Below, piece by piece: positions 34,973 to 44,526 of a stretch of 64,000 nt of DNA (within the stretch, counting starts at the first letter, position 1; every line of letters starts with the position of its first letter). The position numbers and the translations under genes were made by a program. Below the pieces are notes generated by a model. That model made no database searches. It was given only the letters and a program-made list of their open reading frames with translations, and was not told where the DNA came from. This DNA comes from Fenollaria massiliensis (GTDB lineage: Bacteria > Bacillota > Clostridia > Tissierellales > Peptoniphilaceae). Location of the stretch: contig NZ_HG326224.1 of assembly GCF_000312505.2 (NCBI RefSeq), forward strand, positions 248,001 through 312,000, in the 5' to 3' direction.

Positions 34973-37909
34973 ATGTCTAATAATAAATATAGAAGAAAGC
35001 CGAGGTTTACGCTGAAAAAGCTTTTGGTCATCACGCTGATGACTGTGCTTATATCCTTAACTTTATTTGCTGGCAGCGTGGGGCTTGCTTTTGTTAATAT
35101 ACTTACTACTGCCCCTGAGATTGATCCATACTCAATTAACAGCGGTTTTGAAGAAACTTCTCTTATCTTTGATAAGGATAAGAATTTACTAGAAAAGGTA
35201 GAGACTGCTGAATACAGAACTTTTGTTAAATTAAATAAGGTACCTCAATATTTGAAGGATGCCTTTATAAGTATTGAAGACGAAAGATTTTATGAGCACC
35301 CTGGCGTTGACCCTAAGGGTATTTTGTCATCGCTTTATGAAAATTTTAAGGCTGGTGGCGTTGTTCGTGGTGCTTCAACTATAACTCAGCAGCTAATTAA
35401 AAACACATTTTTATCTAATGAACAAACTCTTACAAGAAAACTTAAAGAAATTTATCTAGCTCTTAACTTAGAGACAAAACTTAGCAAGGATCAAATTCTT
35501 GAGTCTTATCTAAATATGATTTCTTTAGGACAAAACTCATACGGTGTTCAAGAGGCTTCAAGAACATATTTCTCTAAGAATGTTGACGAGATCAATATCG
35601 CTCAAGCTGCTCTACTTGCTGGCATTGTAAAGGGTCCTAACATCTATCAACCGTTCTACAGGGTTAGTCCTCTTAAGTTTGATGAGGCTACTATGAGAAA
35701 GATTGGTGAGACTGAAATTTTAGGCGAAAAATATATTCTTGTATTTAACACAAAATCTGTTCAAAGACAAAAAGTTATACTTAAAAAGATGCTTGAACTT
35801 GGCAAGATTAATAAAGCTGAATACGATGAAGCAATAAATTTTGATGTTGTAGCAAGCTTAAAGCCAAGTGCAAAGAAAGAAGCCGAAATTACAAGCTATG
35901 CGACTGATTATGTTAAGAATCAAGTTGTTGAAGACCTCATGGAAAAGTATCAAATCACTAAGCAAAAGGCTCAAGAAAGATTATTTACAGGCGGTTTAAG
36001 AATATACTCAACCATTGATACAAAAGTACAAAAGAATCTTGACGAGGTCAATAGGAATTTTAATGGGATACTTTTAGGCGATCTTAAAAGATACAAAGCT
36101 CCTCTACTTGTTGATAGAAACTTAGATAAAGGCGGTAATATCGTTGATAAAGATGGCAATTTAGTTTATTACAAAAAAGAAAATCTACTTACTGACGATG
36201 GTTATCTATTTATTCCAAAGGGTGAGTTTAGTATAAATGCCAACGGTGACTTAGCGATTACTAGCTCAAGAATATTGGCATATAAAAAATCAACTGACAT
36301 ACAAGATTACTATACTATTGATGGTTCGAAAAACCTTCTAACTCATAGAGTCGGTGGTCTTGCAGTTCCTGATGCATATTATTTAAGACAAGCAAGACAC
36401 AGCCTTATCATAAAAGCTGAATTTTTTGAAAAGAACGATAAATTCTACAAAGTTAATGAAACTGGAAACTTATTTATAAATCCAGAATATTTCTATAATA
36501 ATAAAACTGGTTTGGTTCAGCCGCAATCAGCAACTGTGATTATGGATTACAAAACTGGTCACATCGTTGCGATGATTGGTGGACGTGATGTAAAGGGTTC
36601 AAGAATTTTAAATAGAGCAACTGACACAGCTAGACAGCCGGGCTCATCTATGAAACCACTTGCGGTATACTTACCTGCTCTTGACAATGGCTTTACTGCT
36701 GCCTCACCTATACTTGATATACCGATGATTACAGCTGATGGAAAGGTATGGCCAAACAACGTTTATACTGGTTTTAAAGGTATCACAACTCTTAGAGAAT
36801 CACTAATCTACTCCATAAACGTAAGCTCTGCTAGAACTTTGAAAAAGATTGGTATACCAACATCAATAAAATATTTGAAAAAATTAGGTATAATAAATGA
36901 AGAAAATCCTTCTAAGGATAATTTTGTTCAAGCGAGTGAAAATAAAACTCACAACGATGAAAACCTTGCTTCTTTAGCTCTTGGTGGTATGACAAAGGGT
37001 GTTAGCCCTCTTGATATGACTGCTGCCTACAGCGCTATCGCAAACGATGGTGTTTATAATGAACCGATTATTTACACTAAAGTTTTAGACAAAGACGGAA
37101 ACATTGTTCTTGAAAAAGAAGCTAAGCAAAGAAGGGTTGTTAGCCCACAAATTGCTTATGTAATGAAGGATATACTTAGATCGACTGCTTATGAACACAC
37201 TGGCAAAAACGCCATCATAAAAGGTCAAGCAAGTGCTGGTAAAACTGGTACAACTGACTACAATGCTGACTTCTGGTTCGTTGGCTTCACTAATTACTAT
37301 GCAGCAGCCACTTGGATGGGTAATGACTCACCAAAGATTACCATAACTCAAAACTCGTGGTTAGCAGCAAAACTTTGGGGCCACATAATGACGAAAATTC
37401 ATCAAGACAAAGAAAGCAAACCTCAATTTGCTCAGCCAGATGGCATAGTAAAGGCTTATGTATGTACTAAATCTGGTAAAAAACCAAATCAATTTTGTTC
37501 ATCTGACCCAAGAGGCGTCGTCAGAGAGGAGATATTTGCTAAAGGAACTGAGCCTACTGAAACTTGTAATGTGCACGTAGCCTTAGAAGTTAACTCATCA
37601 AACAATAAGCTAGCAACTGAATTTACTCCAGAGGAGCTAAAAATTACTAAGGTCTTCACTGCTCTAAATCCTGCTTATAAGCCTTCCGAACACAACGGTA
37701 TTTTGCCAAAAGACTACAGTTACTACCCTCCAGTTCAATCAGATACTCAAGAAGATTTGAATAATTATAATCAAGAACATGGCATTGATCTTAACGAAGA
37801 AGGCACTAACTGGAACGATGTCATAACAGATTTGATTAATCCAGAGAAAAAAGATGATAAAAAAGAAGAAAAGAAAAATGATGATAATGAGGTAAAAATA
37901 TTACCATAG
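34973..37909 (+). CDS. Class A penicillin-binding protein
   Basis: 978 residues. Membrane helix about 17-41; GT51 transglycosylase with E102-D-E-R-F-Y and STITQQ; then a long intermediate region (about 380-510) rich in Asp/Lys/Tyr not seen in short PBPs; transpeptidase with S558-S-M-K561, S614-I-N and K757-TGTT. Final ~100 residues are Cys/Lys/Asn-rich (C-T-K-S-G-K-K-P). Makes and cross-links peptidoglycan outside the cell. ATG 34973 follows AGGAGTG by 5 bases. Terminator at 37923. Confidence 0.93.
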   Translation: MSNNKYRRKPRFTLKKLLVITLMTVLISLTLFAGSVGLAFVNILTTAPEIDPYSINSGFEETSLIFDKDKNLLEKVETAEYRTFVKLNKVPQYLKDAFISIEDERFYEHPGVDPKGILSSLYENFKAGGVVRGASTITQQLIKNTFLSNEQTLTRKLKEIYLALNLETKLSKDQILESYLNMISLGQNSYGVQEASRTYFSKNVDEINIAQAALLAGIVKGPNIYQPFYRVSPLKFDEATMRKIGETEILGEKYILVFNTKSVQRQKVILKKMLELGKINKAEYDEAINFDVVASLKPSAKKEAEITSYATDYVKNQVVEDLMEKYQITKQKAQERLFTGGLRIYSTIDTKVQKNLDEVNRNFNGILLGDLKRYKAPLLVDRNLDKGGNIVDKDGNLVYYKKENLLTDDGYLFIPKGEFSINANGDLAITSSRILAYKKSTDIQDYYTIDGSKNLLTHRVGGLAVPDAYYLRQARHSLIIKAEFFEKNDKFYKVNETGNLFINPEYFYNNKTGLVQPQSATVIMDYKTGHIVAMIGGRDVKGSRILNRATDTARQPGSSMKPLAVYLPALDNGFTAASPILDIPMITADGKVWPNNVYTGFKGITTLRESLIYSINVSSARTLKKIGIPTSIKYLKKLGIINEENPSKDNFVQASENKTHNDENLASLALGGMTKGVSPLDMTAAYSAIANDGVYNEPIIYTKVLDKDGNIVLEKEAKQRRVVSPQIAYVMKDILRSTAYEHTGKNAIIKGQASAGKTGTTDYNADFWFVGFTNYYAAATWMGNDSPKITITQNSWLAAKLWGHIMTKIHQDKESKPQFAQPDGIVKAYVCTKSGKKPNQFCSSDPRGVVREEIFAKGTEPTETCNVHVALEVNSSNNKLATEFTPEELKITKVFTALNPAYKPSEHNGILPKDYSYYPPVQSDTQEDLNNYNQEHGIDLNEEGTNWNDVITDLINPEKKDDKKEEKKNDDNEVKILP

Positions 37910-37922
37910 ATTAAAATAGATA

Positions 37923-37952
37923 AACAAGGCTTAATTTAGGCCTTGTTTTTTT
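37923..37952 (+). terminator. Terminator of the PBP gene
   Basis: AACAAGGC (37923-37930) / GCCTTGTT (37940-37947), followed by five Ts. Confidence 0.85.
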
Positions 37953-38057
37953 AATCTATACTTTTGCCTTTTTATATAAAAAGTTACAATGATAATACAT
38001 TAAAATTTTGGGTATAATTTAGTATGAAAGAATTAATTTTATAAAGGAGATGGGCTT

Positions 38058-38576
38058 ATGAATAGTGAGAAATCATTAAGAAAATATTGGCTAGTACTTG
38101 CAATAGTGCTGATTGTTGCTGCGATAGCTATATATTTTATATCAAAATCAAATAAAATAGATTATGCTAGAGTTTCGAAGGAGATGAAAGACTTTGCCTC
38201 ACTTGAAGAGCCAAGCATAGAGAAATTTATAAAGAATGGCTACGTAGACATTACTGAGCCGCTTGAACATGATGCTGGTATTGATCTTAGAAATAGTCTT
38301 GGAGGACCAAGTGTATATGTAAAAACTGTAAGAGTCGATGATAGCGGTACTTACTACGGCACTATATACTGGAAAAACAGAGACGAATATAAACTTGCAA
38401 AGCAAGAATTTTCTACAGACAATAAAGATAGAATAAGTATATATGATGCAAATCCAGTAGCCTTAAAGGAAATATTAACAAAAGAAGAAGATGGGTTAAA
38501 CAAGGTATATGCAGTCACTATGGCAGTAAATCAAGATGTGACTAGCGAAGAAATATATCTTTTCTCGTTTAAATAA
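38058..38576 (+). CDS. Membrane-anchored extracellular protein, unknown
   Basis: 172 residues: a short basic N-terminus, one membrane helix at about 9-28 and a soluble outer part with no recognised domain. AAAGGAG lies before the ATG and a TATAAT box at 38013-38018. Not lipoprotein-like (no Cys). Ends just before a bidirectional terminator shared with folD. Confidence 0.6.
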   Translation: MNSEKSLRKYWLVLAIVLIVAAIAIYFISKSNKIDYARVSKEMKDFASLEEPSIEKFIKNGYVDITEPLEHDAGIDLRNSLGGPSVYVKTVRVDDSGTYYGTIYWKNRDEYKLAKQEFSTDNKDRISIYDANPVALKEILTKEEDGLNKVYAVTMAVNQDVTSEEIYLFSFK

Positions 38577-38594
38577 TTTAATCTGCATATGAAA

Positions 38595-38626
38595 AAGTGC
38601 TAAGCATAAAATTTTGCTTAGCACTT
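38595..38626. terminator. Bidirectional terminator between the membrane protein gene and folD
   Basis: AAGTGCTAAGCA (38595-38606) / TGCTTAGCACTT (38615-38626), 12-bp stem, AT-rich flanks on both sides. Tails are not pure U, so it is moderate. Confidence 0.75.
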
Positions 38627-38636
38627 ATTATTTATC

Positions 38637-39491
38637 CTACTTTTTATTTAGTTTTTCTACTGCTCTTAATACTTGGTTTAAAAGTATTGTAGTTGTTATG
38701 CTACCTACTCCACCTGGTACTGGAGTTATCTTTGCTACGTAATCAACTAGAGCATCGTAATCAGCGTCGCCACTAATCTTGCCTTCCTTATCCATACTTA
38801 CACCAACGTCTATAACTATAGAGTCTTCATTGAAATATGATTTGTCAAGCATCTTCGCTCTGCCAAGCGCTGTGAATACTACATCAGCACTCTTACAAAC
38901 AGCTTTTAAATCCTTTGTCTTTGAGTGACAGATAGTAACTGTGGCATTTTCATTTAGTAGCATCATAGCAAGTGGCTTACCAACTACCATGGAACGGTTG
39001 ATTATGGCAACATTCTTGCCTTGGTAATCATATCCAGTTCTTCCTAAAATTTCAACAGCTGCTCTTGGTGTAGCTGGTTCAAAGCTATCTTTCTTTCCTT
39101 CAAATATAGCTTCAAGATTAATTGGGTTCATGCAGTCAATATCCTTATCTGGATTGATAAAATTAACAACTCTTTCTGCATCAATTTGTTTAGGAAGTGG
39201 TCTAAACACAAGTATACCATGTATCTTAGTATCATTATTTAGCTTATCCATAAGCGCAAGAAGCTCTTCAGTTGTTGATTCTCTAGGTATATTAAATACT
39301 TCTGAATCAATGTTTAAGCTCGCACTAACCTTAAGTATTGCTTTTTCGTATGATATATCGCTTGGGTCCTCGCCTAGTCTAACTACGGCAATCTTTGGAG
39401 CAATGCCTTTCGCACGAAAAGCCTCAATCTTCTTAGTCATGTCAGCCTTAATCATGTCTGCAACTGGTTTACCTTTTAATATTTCTGTCAT
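38637..39491 (-). CDS. folD: Methylenetetrahydrofolate dehydrogenase/cyclohydrolase
   Basis: 284 residues, normal length. Catalytic Tyr-Lys region Y-E-K-A-I-L-K near 50-56, G-R-S-x-V-V-G-K-P-like N-R-S-M-V-V-G-K-P (about 165-173) and P-G-G-V-G-S-I-T (near C-terminus). Interconverts 5,10-methylene- and 10-formyl-THF in one-carbon metabolism. Single gene, AAGGAGG before the ATG. Confidence 0.95.
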   Translation of the reverse strand: MTEILKGKPVADMIKADMTKKIEAFRAKGIAPKIAVVRLGEDPSDISYEKAILKVSASLNIDSEVFNIPRESTTEELLALMDKLNNDTKIHGILVFRPLPKQIDAERVVNFINPDKDIDCMNPINLEAIFEGKKDSFEPATPRAAVEILGRTGYDYQGKNVAIINRSMVVGKPLAMMLLNENATVTICHSKTKDLKAVCKSADVVFTALGRAKMLDKSYFNEDSIVIDVGVSMDKEGKISGDADYDALVDYVAKITPVPGGVGSITTTILLNQVLRAVEKLNKK

Positions 39492-39603
39492 ATTAACCTC
39501 CTTATGATATAAATTTTTCTTATATTAAAAATATTTATTATTCATTTACTTAATACATTCATACCCAAATCACAATAATTTTAATACCATATTATATTTT
39601 TAT

Positions 39604-39631
39604 AAAAAAAGAGGAGACATCTCATCTCCCC
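39604..39631 (-). terminator. Terminator of the scf-secDF operon
   Basis: Minus strand GGGGAGA / TCTCCTC (arms at 39625-39631 and 39611-39617; one G-U pair) with a seven-T tail ending near 39604. Confidence 0.85.
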
Positions 39632-39644
39632 TTATATAAATTAA

Positions 39645-40526
39645 TTAAGCTCTTTTGTTTTTTGCGCCGTGACCAAAGTTCTTTTCAAGTAATCCCCATG
39701 TGTATGGTGCGATGAATGTAGATGATAACATACCTTCAATGATACCAACAAGTAGTGGAATACAAAGTGCCTCGATTACGTGACCACCTAGAACGTATAG
39801 AACAACAACTGCGATAAGTGTTGTAATTGTTGTTAATACTGTTCTTCTGAATGTTGAGTTAAGTGATGACTCAATAAGCTCAGCATTATCCATCCTTGGA
39901 TGCATTCTCTTGTTTTCTCTGAATCTATCAAAGATAACTATAGTTGCGTTGATTGAATAACCTACGATAGTTAGTGCTGCTGCGATTAGTGATGAATCGA
40001 TTTGTAGATTAAAGATTCCGTATGCGGATACTATAACTAAAACGTCGACGATTAGAGCAAATACGGCTGCAACACCATATTTCCATTCAAATCTAAATGT
40101 TATATAGATAAGCATTAAGATTGATGCGATAATGATGGATATAACAGCTTTTTGTCTAATTTCTCTACTGATTGATGGACCAGTAGTTGTATCTTCGATA
40201 TTGTTTCTGTCAACCTTGTATTCTTCTTCAAATGCACGGCTGATTTGATTCTTTTGCTCGTTTGTTAAAGCAAGTGTAGACTTGATAACGATAGTTTCTT
40301 TGTTAGCACCAGCATAAACAACGCTTGCGCCCTTATCAACTTTACCTACTATGTCATAAACTTTTGCTTCTTCAATAAATTGTCCAGCATTAACTCTCAT
40401 GATAGTACCACCTGAGAAGTCGATACCGTAGTTAAAACCATGAATGCAGAATCCTATGATACCTGCGATGATAACTATAAATGGTATTGGAGCAAAAAAC
40501 TTTTTCAATTTGTTAAAATTAATCAT
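39645..40526 (-). CDS. secF: Protein translocase subunit SecF
   Basis: 293 residues. Six helices, an outer domain after the first and the SecF motif F-D-R-F-R-E-N (about 200) plus G-Y-S-I-N-A. Works with SecD and the proton gradient to aid export and membrane-protein release. 9 bases after secD. Confidence 0.95.
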   Translation of the reverse strand: MINFNKLKKFFAPIPFIVIIAGIIGFCIHGFNYGIDFSGGTIMRVNAGQFIEEAKVYDIVGKVDKGASVVYAGANKETIVIKSTLALTNEQKNQISRAFEEEYKVDRNNIEDTTTGPSISREIRQKAVISIIIASILMLIYITFRFEWKYGVAAVFALIVDVLVIVSAYGIFNLQIDSSLIAAALTIVGYSINATIVIFDRFRENKRMHPRMDNAELIESSLNSTFRRTVLTTITTLIAVVVLYVLGGHVIEALCIPLLVGIIEGMLSSTFIAPYTWGLLEKNFGHGAKNKRA

Positions 40527-40535
40527 ATTTACCTC

Positions 40536-41813
40536 CTATGCTCCATATGCCTTTTTATTTTCATTAGATGTTATTTGAGCAAAGTTCTTTAGTAAGAATT
40601 TTGTCAATACAACTGCTGTCAATAATGAAATTACTATACCTATGATAAGTGTAATACCAAAACCTCTGATTGAACCGATACCATAAACATAAAGTACAAC
40701 ACCAGCTATGATAGTTGTGATGTTTGAGTCCATGATAGTTGCGATGGCTTTCTTAAAGCCTGCATCAACAGCTGATCTTACTGTCTTACCATTGATTAAT
40801 TCTTCTCTAATTCTTTCATATATAATACAGTTAGCATCTACTGCCATACCTATTGATAATAGTAAACCGCATATGCCTGGTAATGATAACTTGATATGGA
40901 ATACTATAAATGCTAGTAAAACTAATAGTGTATACGCAATTAATGAAATTGATGCTACTAGACCTGGAATCTTATATACTACGATTAATAGTAAACTTAT
41001 TAAAAGTATTGATATAAGTATAGCCATCATTGAGTTATGGAAAGCGTCGATACCTAGTGAAGCTCCGATGATTTCTGATCTTACTTCTTTAAGTTCGATA
41101 GGAAGTGCACCGGCTCTGATTAGTGTAGCTAATTTTGATGCTTCTTCTACTGAAAATCCCTTTGAACCGCCTTCGATGATTGGCTTACCATCTGTAATTG
41201 GTGAATTTTGTACTATAGGTGCAGAAATTACTTCACCGTCTAGAACTATCTTTAAGATTTTCTTTTCAGGAACTGTTTCATTATAAAGCTTTGTTGTTGC
41301 TTCAGCGAATTTCTTTGTTCCTTCTTCGTCAAACTCCATTGAAACAACTGGTGTTGACTTACCTAAGTTATCTTGTGTATAAACAACTTTTGATTCTTTA
41401 ATGTTTTTACCTGTTAAAATTACATTGTTATCTGGATCGATAAATTGTAATTGAGCTGTTTTACCTATTGTTTCGATAGCGTCTTGTGCATTTTTAGCAC
41501 CAGCTAGTTCGATTGAGATTCTGTTTGAACCTTCGATAGATATGTTTGGTTCAGAAATTCCTAAACCGTCAACTCTTTGTTGAATAATTGCCTTGGATTG
41601 TTCCATAGCCTTGCTAAGCTCTTCTCCTGTTTTGTCTGTATCAGCTTCAAGAAGTACATATACCCCACCAGCTAAGTCAAGACCTAAGTTGATAGAATCT
41701 TTAGCGCTCTTAATTTGATATCCAGCAAAATCAAAGCCGAATACAGCTACTAATCCGAAGCAGGCAATTAAAATGACTGTTATCACAATCTTAAGTGTGC
41801 TTAACTTTTTCAT
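40536..41813 (-). CDS. secD: Protein translocase subunit SecD
   Basis: 425 residues, a short SecD of the Firmicutes type. L-G-L-D-L-A-G-G near 42-49, then an outer P1 domain, and six helices with A-V-D-A-N-C-I-I-Y-E-R-I near 320. Pairs with SecF. It follows the SCIFF maturase gene by 9 bases, so SCIFF and SecDF share a transcript here. Confidence 0.95.
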   Translation of the reverse strand: MKKLSTLKIVITVILIACFGLVAVFGFDFAGYQIKSAKDSINLGLDLAGGVYVLLEADTDKTGEELSKAMEQSKAIIQQRVDGLGISEPNISIEGSNRISIELAGAKNAQDAIETIGKTAQLQFIDPDNNVILTGKNIKESKVVYTQDNLGKSTPVVSMEFDEEGTKKFAEATTKLYNETVPEKKILKIVLDGEVISAPIVQNSPITDGKPIIEGGSKGFSVEEASKLATLIRAGALPIELKEVRSEIIGASLGIDAFHNSMMAILISILLISLLLIVVYKIPGLVASISLIAYTLLVLLAFIVFHIKLSLPGICGLLLSIGMAVDANCIIYERIREELINGKTVRSAVDAGFKKAIATIMDSNITTIIAGVVLYVYGIGSIRGFGITLIIGIVISLLTAVVLTKFLLKNFAQITSNENKKAYGA

Positions 41814-41822
41814 TTTGGCCTC

Positions 41823-43178
41823 CTAATCTAAATTTGCAATAACTGAGATTGCACATTCTATTCTTTTTCTTTCTAATTCACAGCCTATCTCAAATACACC
41901 GTTTATGTCGCCTGTATTGTAGTATGAATTAGCATGACAGCCTCCTGAACAATAGAATTTTGCCCAGCATTCTTGGCAGTCTTTTTTATTAAATACGTTT
42001 GATTTTTTAAATTCTTCTCTTAAATCAGTTTTGGTAACGCCTTCAAAAACATTACCAACTTTAAATTGTTCTTCGCCTACAAACTGATGACAAGGATAAA
42101 GGTCTCCCTTTGGCGTTACAGCAAGATATTCGCATCCTGCTCCGCATCCTATTGCTCTTTTGATTAAGCATGGTCCTTGATCAAGGTCTATCATAAAATG
42201 GAAGAATAGAAAATCATCATCTTTTTTCTTAATCTTGATGTATTCTTTTGATAATTTTTCATACTCTTTCTTAATTCTCTCTACATGTTCTGGTCTTATG
42301 GCATAAGGTTCTTTTTGGTCTGTTACAACCGGTTCCATAGATGTCTTTTTAAAACCGTTTCTGTAGAAATCCAATACGTCTTCTGAAAAATCTAAGTTTT
42401 CTGATGTAAACGTACCTCTAATGTAATAGTCCTTATCGCCTCTTTTTTTAATAAAGCGTTTAATCTTTGGAACGATTATATCATAAGAACCTTTTCCATT
42501 AGTAGTTGGACGCATCTCATCGTTAACAGATTTTCTACCGTCTATACTTAGAACTACGTTTGACATATTTTCATTTAAATAATCAATAATTTCATCGTTT
42601 AATAAAACACAGTTTGTAGTTAAAGTGAATCTAAAATTCTTATTGTATTCTTTTTCTAAACTTCTTCCGTAAGTAACAAGCTCCTTAACAACATCAAAGT
42701 TCATTAGTGGTTCTCCTCCAAAGAAGTCAACCTCTAAATTTCTTCTATTGCCAGAGTTTTGTACTAAAAACTCTAAAGCTTTCTTACCTACTTCTACGCT
42801 CATAAGCTCTCTTTTGCCTTTAAAATCGCCTTGTGACGCAAAACAATACTTGCATCTTAGGTTACAGTCATGTGAAACATGTAGGCAAAGAGCCTTTACT
42901 ATGTTGTATTTACTCAAGTCCAACTGAGTTGCCTCTATAGGCTCAGTAAATAACAACTCTTCTTTGTGTAATTCTTCTACTTCCTTAAAAGCAGTTTTAA
43001 TATCACAAGCTTCATACTTAGTAGATAATGCCTTAACAGCTTCATCTAAGCCCTTAGACATGTAATCAACTAAGTCGTATATAATCTCATCTACTACGTG
43101 TACAGCACCACTATATATGTCTAAGATTACATACTTATCATTTAGATAGAACTTATGTATTAAATTAGTATCGTACAT
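41823..43178 (-). CDS. scfB: Radical SAM SCIFF peptide maturase
   Basis: 451 residues. An N-terminal peptide-binding (RRE-like) part (about 1-85), the radical SAM motif C-N-L-R-C-K-Y-C with Cys 105-109-112, and a C-terminal SPASM region with G-C-G-A-G-C, C-H-Q-F-V-G-E-E-Q and C-Q-E-C-W-A-K-F-Y-C-S-G-G-C. Known maturases of this kind install thioether (sulfur-to-carbon) links in SCIFF. ATG at 43178 is chosen over TTG 43181. The peptide gene lies 6 bases before it. Confidence 0.93.
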   Translation of the reverse strand: MYDTNLIHKFYLNDKYVILDIYSGAVHVVDEIIYDLVDYMSKGLDEAVKALSTKYEACDIKTAFKEVEELHKEELLFTEPIEATQLDLSKYNIVKALCLHVSHDCNLRCKYCFASQGDFKGKRELMSVEVGKKALEFLVQNSGNRRNLEVDFFGGEPLMNFDVVKELVTYGRSLEKEYNKNFRFTLTTNCVLLNDEIIDYLNENMSNVVLSIDGRKSVNDEMRPTTNGKGSYDIIVPKIKRFIKKRGDKDYYIRGTFTSENLDFSEDVLDFYRNGFKKTSMEPVVTDQKEPYAIRPEHVERIKKEYEKLSKEYIKIKKKDDDFLFFHFMIDLDQGPCLIKRAIGCGAGCEYLAVTPKGDLYPCHQFVGEEQFKVGNVFEGVTKTDLREEFKKSNVFNKKDCQECWAKFYCSGGCHANSYYNTGDINGVFEIGCELERKRIECAISVIANLD

Positions 43179-43184
43179 CAAAGT

Positions 43185-43337
43185 CTATTTATGATTTTTC
43201 TTATTTTCGCACTTTTGGTTACCAACTGTACAAGATGTCTTACAAGCTGATTGACATGAAGTTTGGCATTCGCCGCATCCGCCGTGCTTAGCTGTTTTTA
43301 ATAAGTTTCTTTTGCTTAAAGTTTTTACAAATTTCAT
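43185..43337 (-). CDS. scfA: SCIFF peptide precursor (six Cys in forty-five residues)
   Basis: 50 residues: a leader M-K-F-V-K-T-L-S-K-R-N-L-L-K-T-A-K-H, then G-G-C-G-E-C-Q-T-S-C with Cys at 21, 24, 28, 32, 36 and 43, the classical SCIFF spacing, and a Lys-rich tail. SCIFF is modified to a ranthipeptide with thioethers; ranthipeptides may act as signals. The ATG at 43337 follows GGGAGG by 5 bases; a longer frame to 43385 would cover the promoter. Next gene is the maturase. Confidence 0.95.
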   Translation of the reverse strand: MKFVKTLSKRNLLKTAKHGGCGECQTSCQSACKTSCTVGNQKCENKKNHK

Positions 43338-43358
43338 AATATCCTCCCTTTTATATAA

Positions 43359-43387
43359 AATATACTGTGAGCTAAGGCTCATCACAA
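43359..43387 (-). promoter_or_regulatory. scfA promoter with a palindrome in the spacer
   Basis: Minus-strand TTGTGA (43382-43387), 17 bases, TATATT (43359-43364). The spacer contains TGAGC-CTTA-GCTCA, a 5-bp inverted repeat, a possible operator. The -35 abuts the yqeY terminator tail. Confidence 0.65.
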
Positions 43388-43414
43388 GAAAAAACCGATG
43401 CTATTTTGCACCGG
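43388..43414 (-). terminator. Terminator of the rpsU-yqeY transcript
   Basis: Minus strand CCGGTGC (43408-43414) / GCATCGG (43395-43401), then TTTTTTC. The stop codon of yqeY overlaps it. Confidence 0.8.
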
Positions 43415-43850
43415 CTAGATATTCTTTAACAAGATTTGTAACTAATGATCCATCTGCCCTGCCCTTAACTTTTGACATCATAGTCTTCATGACTAAGCCA
43501 AAATTTGTTTTATTGTCTCCAAGTTCTTCGCAAGTATCTATAATCATAGTTTTTATCTCTTCTTCAGAAAGTTCCTTTGGTACGTACTCCATAAGAATTT
43601 CTATTTCTTTTTTAGTTTGTTCAACTAAATCTGCTCTATGGCCTTGTTCAAACTCAGCTATAGCGCCTTTCTTTTCCTTTATTTGCTTTTGTATTATTGC
43701 TATAATGTCTTGGTCACTTAGTTCTTTTCTTTGGTCAACTTCAACTTGCTTTATAGCTGAATTAACCATCATGATAGTGTTTTTAATGATTGTATCTTTA
43801 TTTTTCATAGATTCTATATATCTACTTTTTAGTTCGTTTTTAAGGGACAT
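43401..43850 (-). CDS. yqeY: YqeY/GatB-like domain protein
   Basis: 149 residues, all helical with K-N-E-L-K-S-R-Y and R-K-E-L-S-D-Q-D-I-I-A-I-I-Q-K-Q near the start, and A-D-G-S-L-V-T-N-L-V-K-E-Y-L at the end, like the tail of GatB. Family role is unclear; often next to rpsU. Two adjacent ATGs; 43850 is preferred since AAGGTG is 4 bases away. Confidence 0.92.
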   Translation of the reverse strand: MSLKNELKSRYIESMKNKDTIIKNTIMMVNSAIKQVEVDQRKELSDQDIIAIIQKQIKEKKGAIAEFEQGHRADLVEQTKKEIEILMEYVPKELSEEEIKTMIIDTCEELGDNKTNFGLVMKTMMSKVKGRADGSLVTNLVKEYLAGAK

Positions 43851-43883
43851 CATACACCTTCTATCTTTACAAATAAATTTAAA

Positions 43884-44066
43884 TTAAAACTTTTGATGTT
43901 TTTTCCTTCTTGCTGCTTCAGATTTTAGTTTACGTCTTACGCTTGGTTTTTCATAGTGTTCTCTTTTTCTAACTTCTCCTAAGACGCCTGATCTTGCGCA
44001 TGATCTTTTGAATCTCTTAAGTGCATTATCAAGTGATTCGTCTTCTCTAACTCTTATTTCTGTCAT
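43884..44066 (-). CDS. rpsU: Ribosomal protein S21
   Basis: 60 residues, very basic, [12 protein letters not shown] near 10-21. 30S protein near the mRNA exit of the ribosome. Directly upstream of yqeY as usual. Confidence 0.97.
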   Translation of the reverse strand: MTEIRVREDESLDNALKRFKRSCARSGVLGEVRKREHYEKPSVRRKLKSEAARRKKHQKF

Positions 44067-44183
44067 AGTATCCCTCCCCTCATAAAACAGTTACTATCAT
44101 TTATGACTAAGTTACAAATATTATACAACAAAATTAAAGCTTTTTCAAGGTTTTTTTAATCTTTTTTGCTAATTTTCTTGTTT

Positions 44184-44522
44184 TTAACCTGCTGGCCAAT
44201 TAAGCTTTCTGCCGCCAATTAAATGCATGTGTAAATGTTTTACGCTTTGTTGACCGTCTTCACCTGTATTGATGACTAGTCTATAACCATTGTCAAGGCC
44301 CATAGTCTTAGCTATATCCTTAACTTTTAGCATCATGTGAGAAATTACTTCTTCATCGCCTTCTTTTAAATCATCAAGGGATGAGATATGCTTTTTGGGT
44401 ATCATAAGCACATGAACTGGGCATGTTGGGTTGATATCTTTAAAGCAAAGCATCATGTCGTCTTCGTAAATTTTTTCAGAAGGAATGCTTCCTTCTATGA
44501 TCTTACAAAATAAACAATCCAT
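44184..44522 (-). CDS. hinT: HIT-family nucleotide hydrolase (HinT-like)
   Basis: 112 residues, C-L-F-C-K-I-I-E-G-S-I-P-S and the histidine triad H-L-H-M-H-L near 97-102. Hydrolyses nucleoside phosphoramidates. Fourth gene after dnaJ; 4 bases after mtaB. No clear terminator before the rpsU promoter region. Confidence 0.95.
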   Translation of the reverse strand: MDCLFCKIIEGSIPSEKIYEDDMMLCFKDINPTCPVHVLMIPKKHISSLDDLKEGDEEVISHMMLKVKDIAKTMGLDNGYRLVINTGEDGQQSVKHLHMHLIGGRKLNWPAG

Positions 44523-44526
44523 AAAA

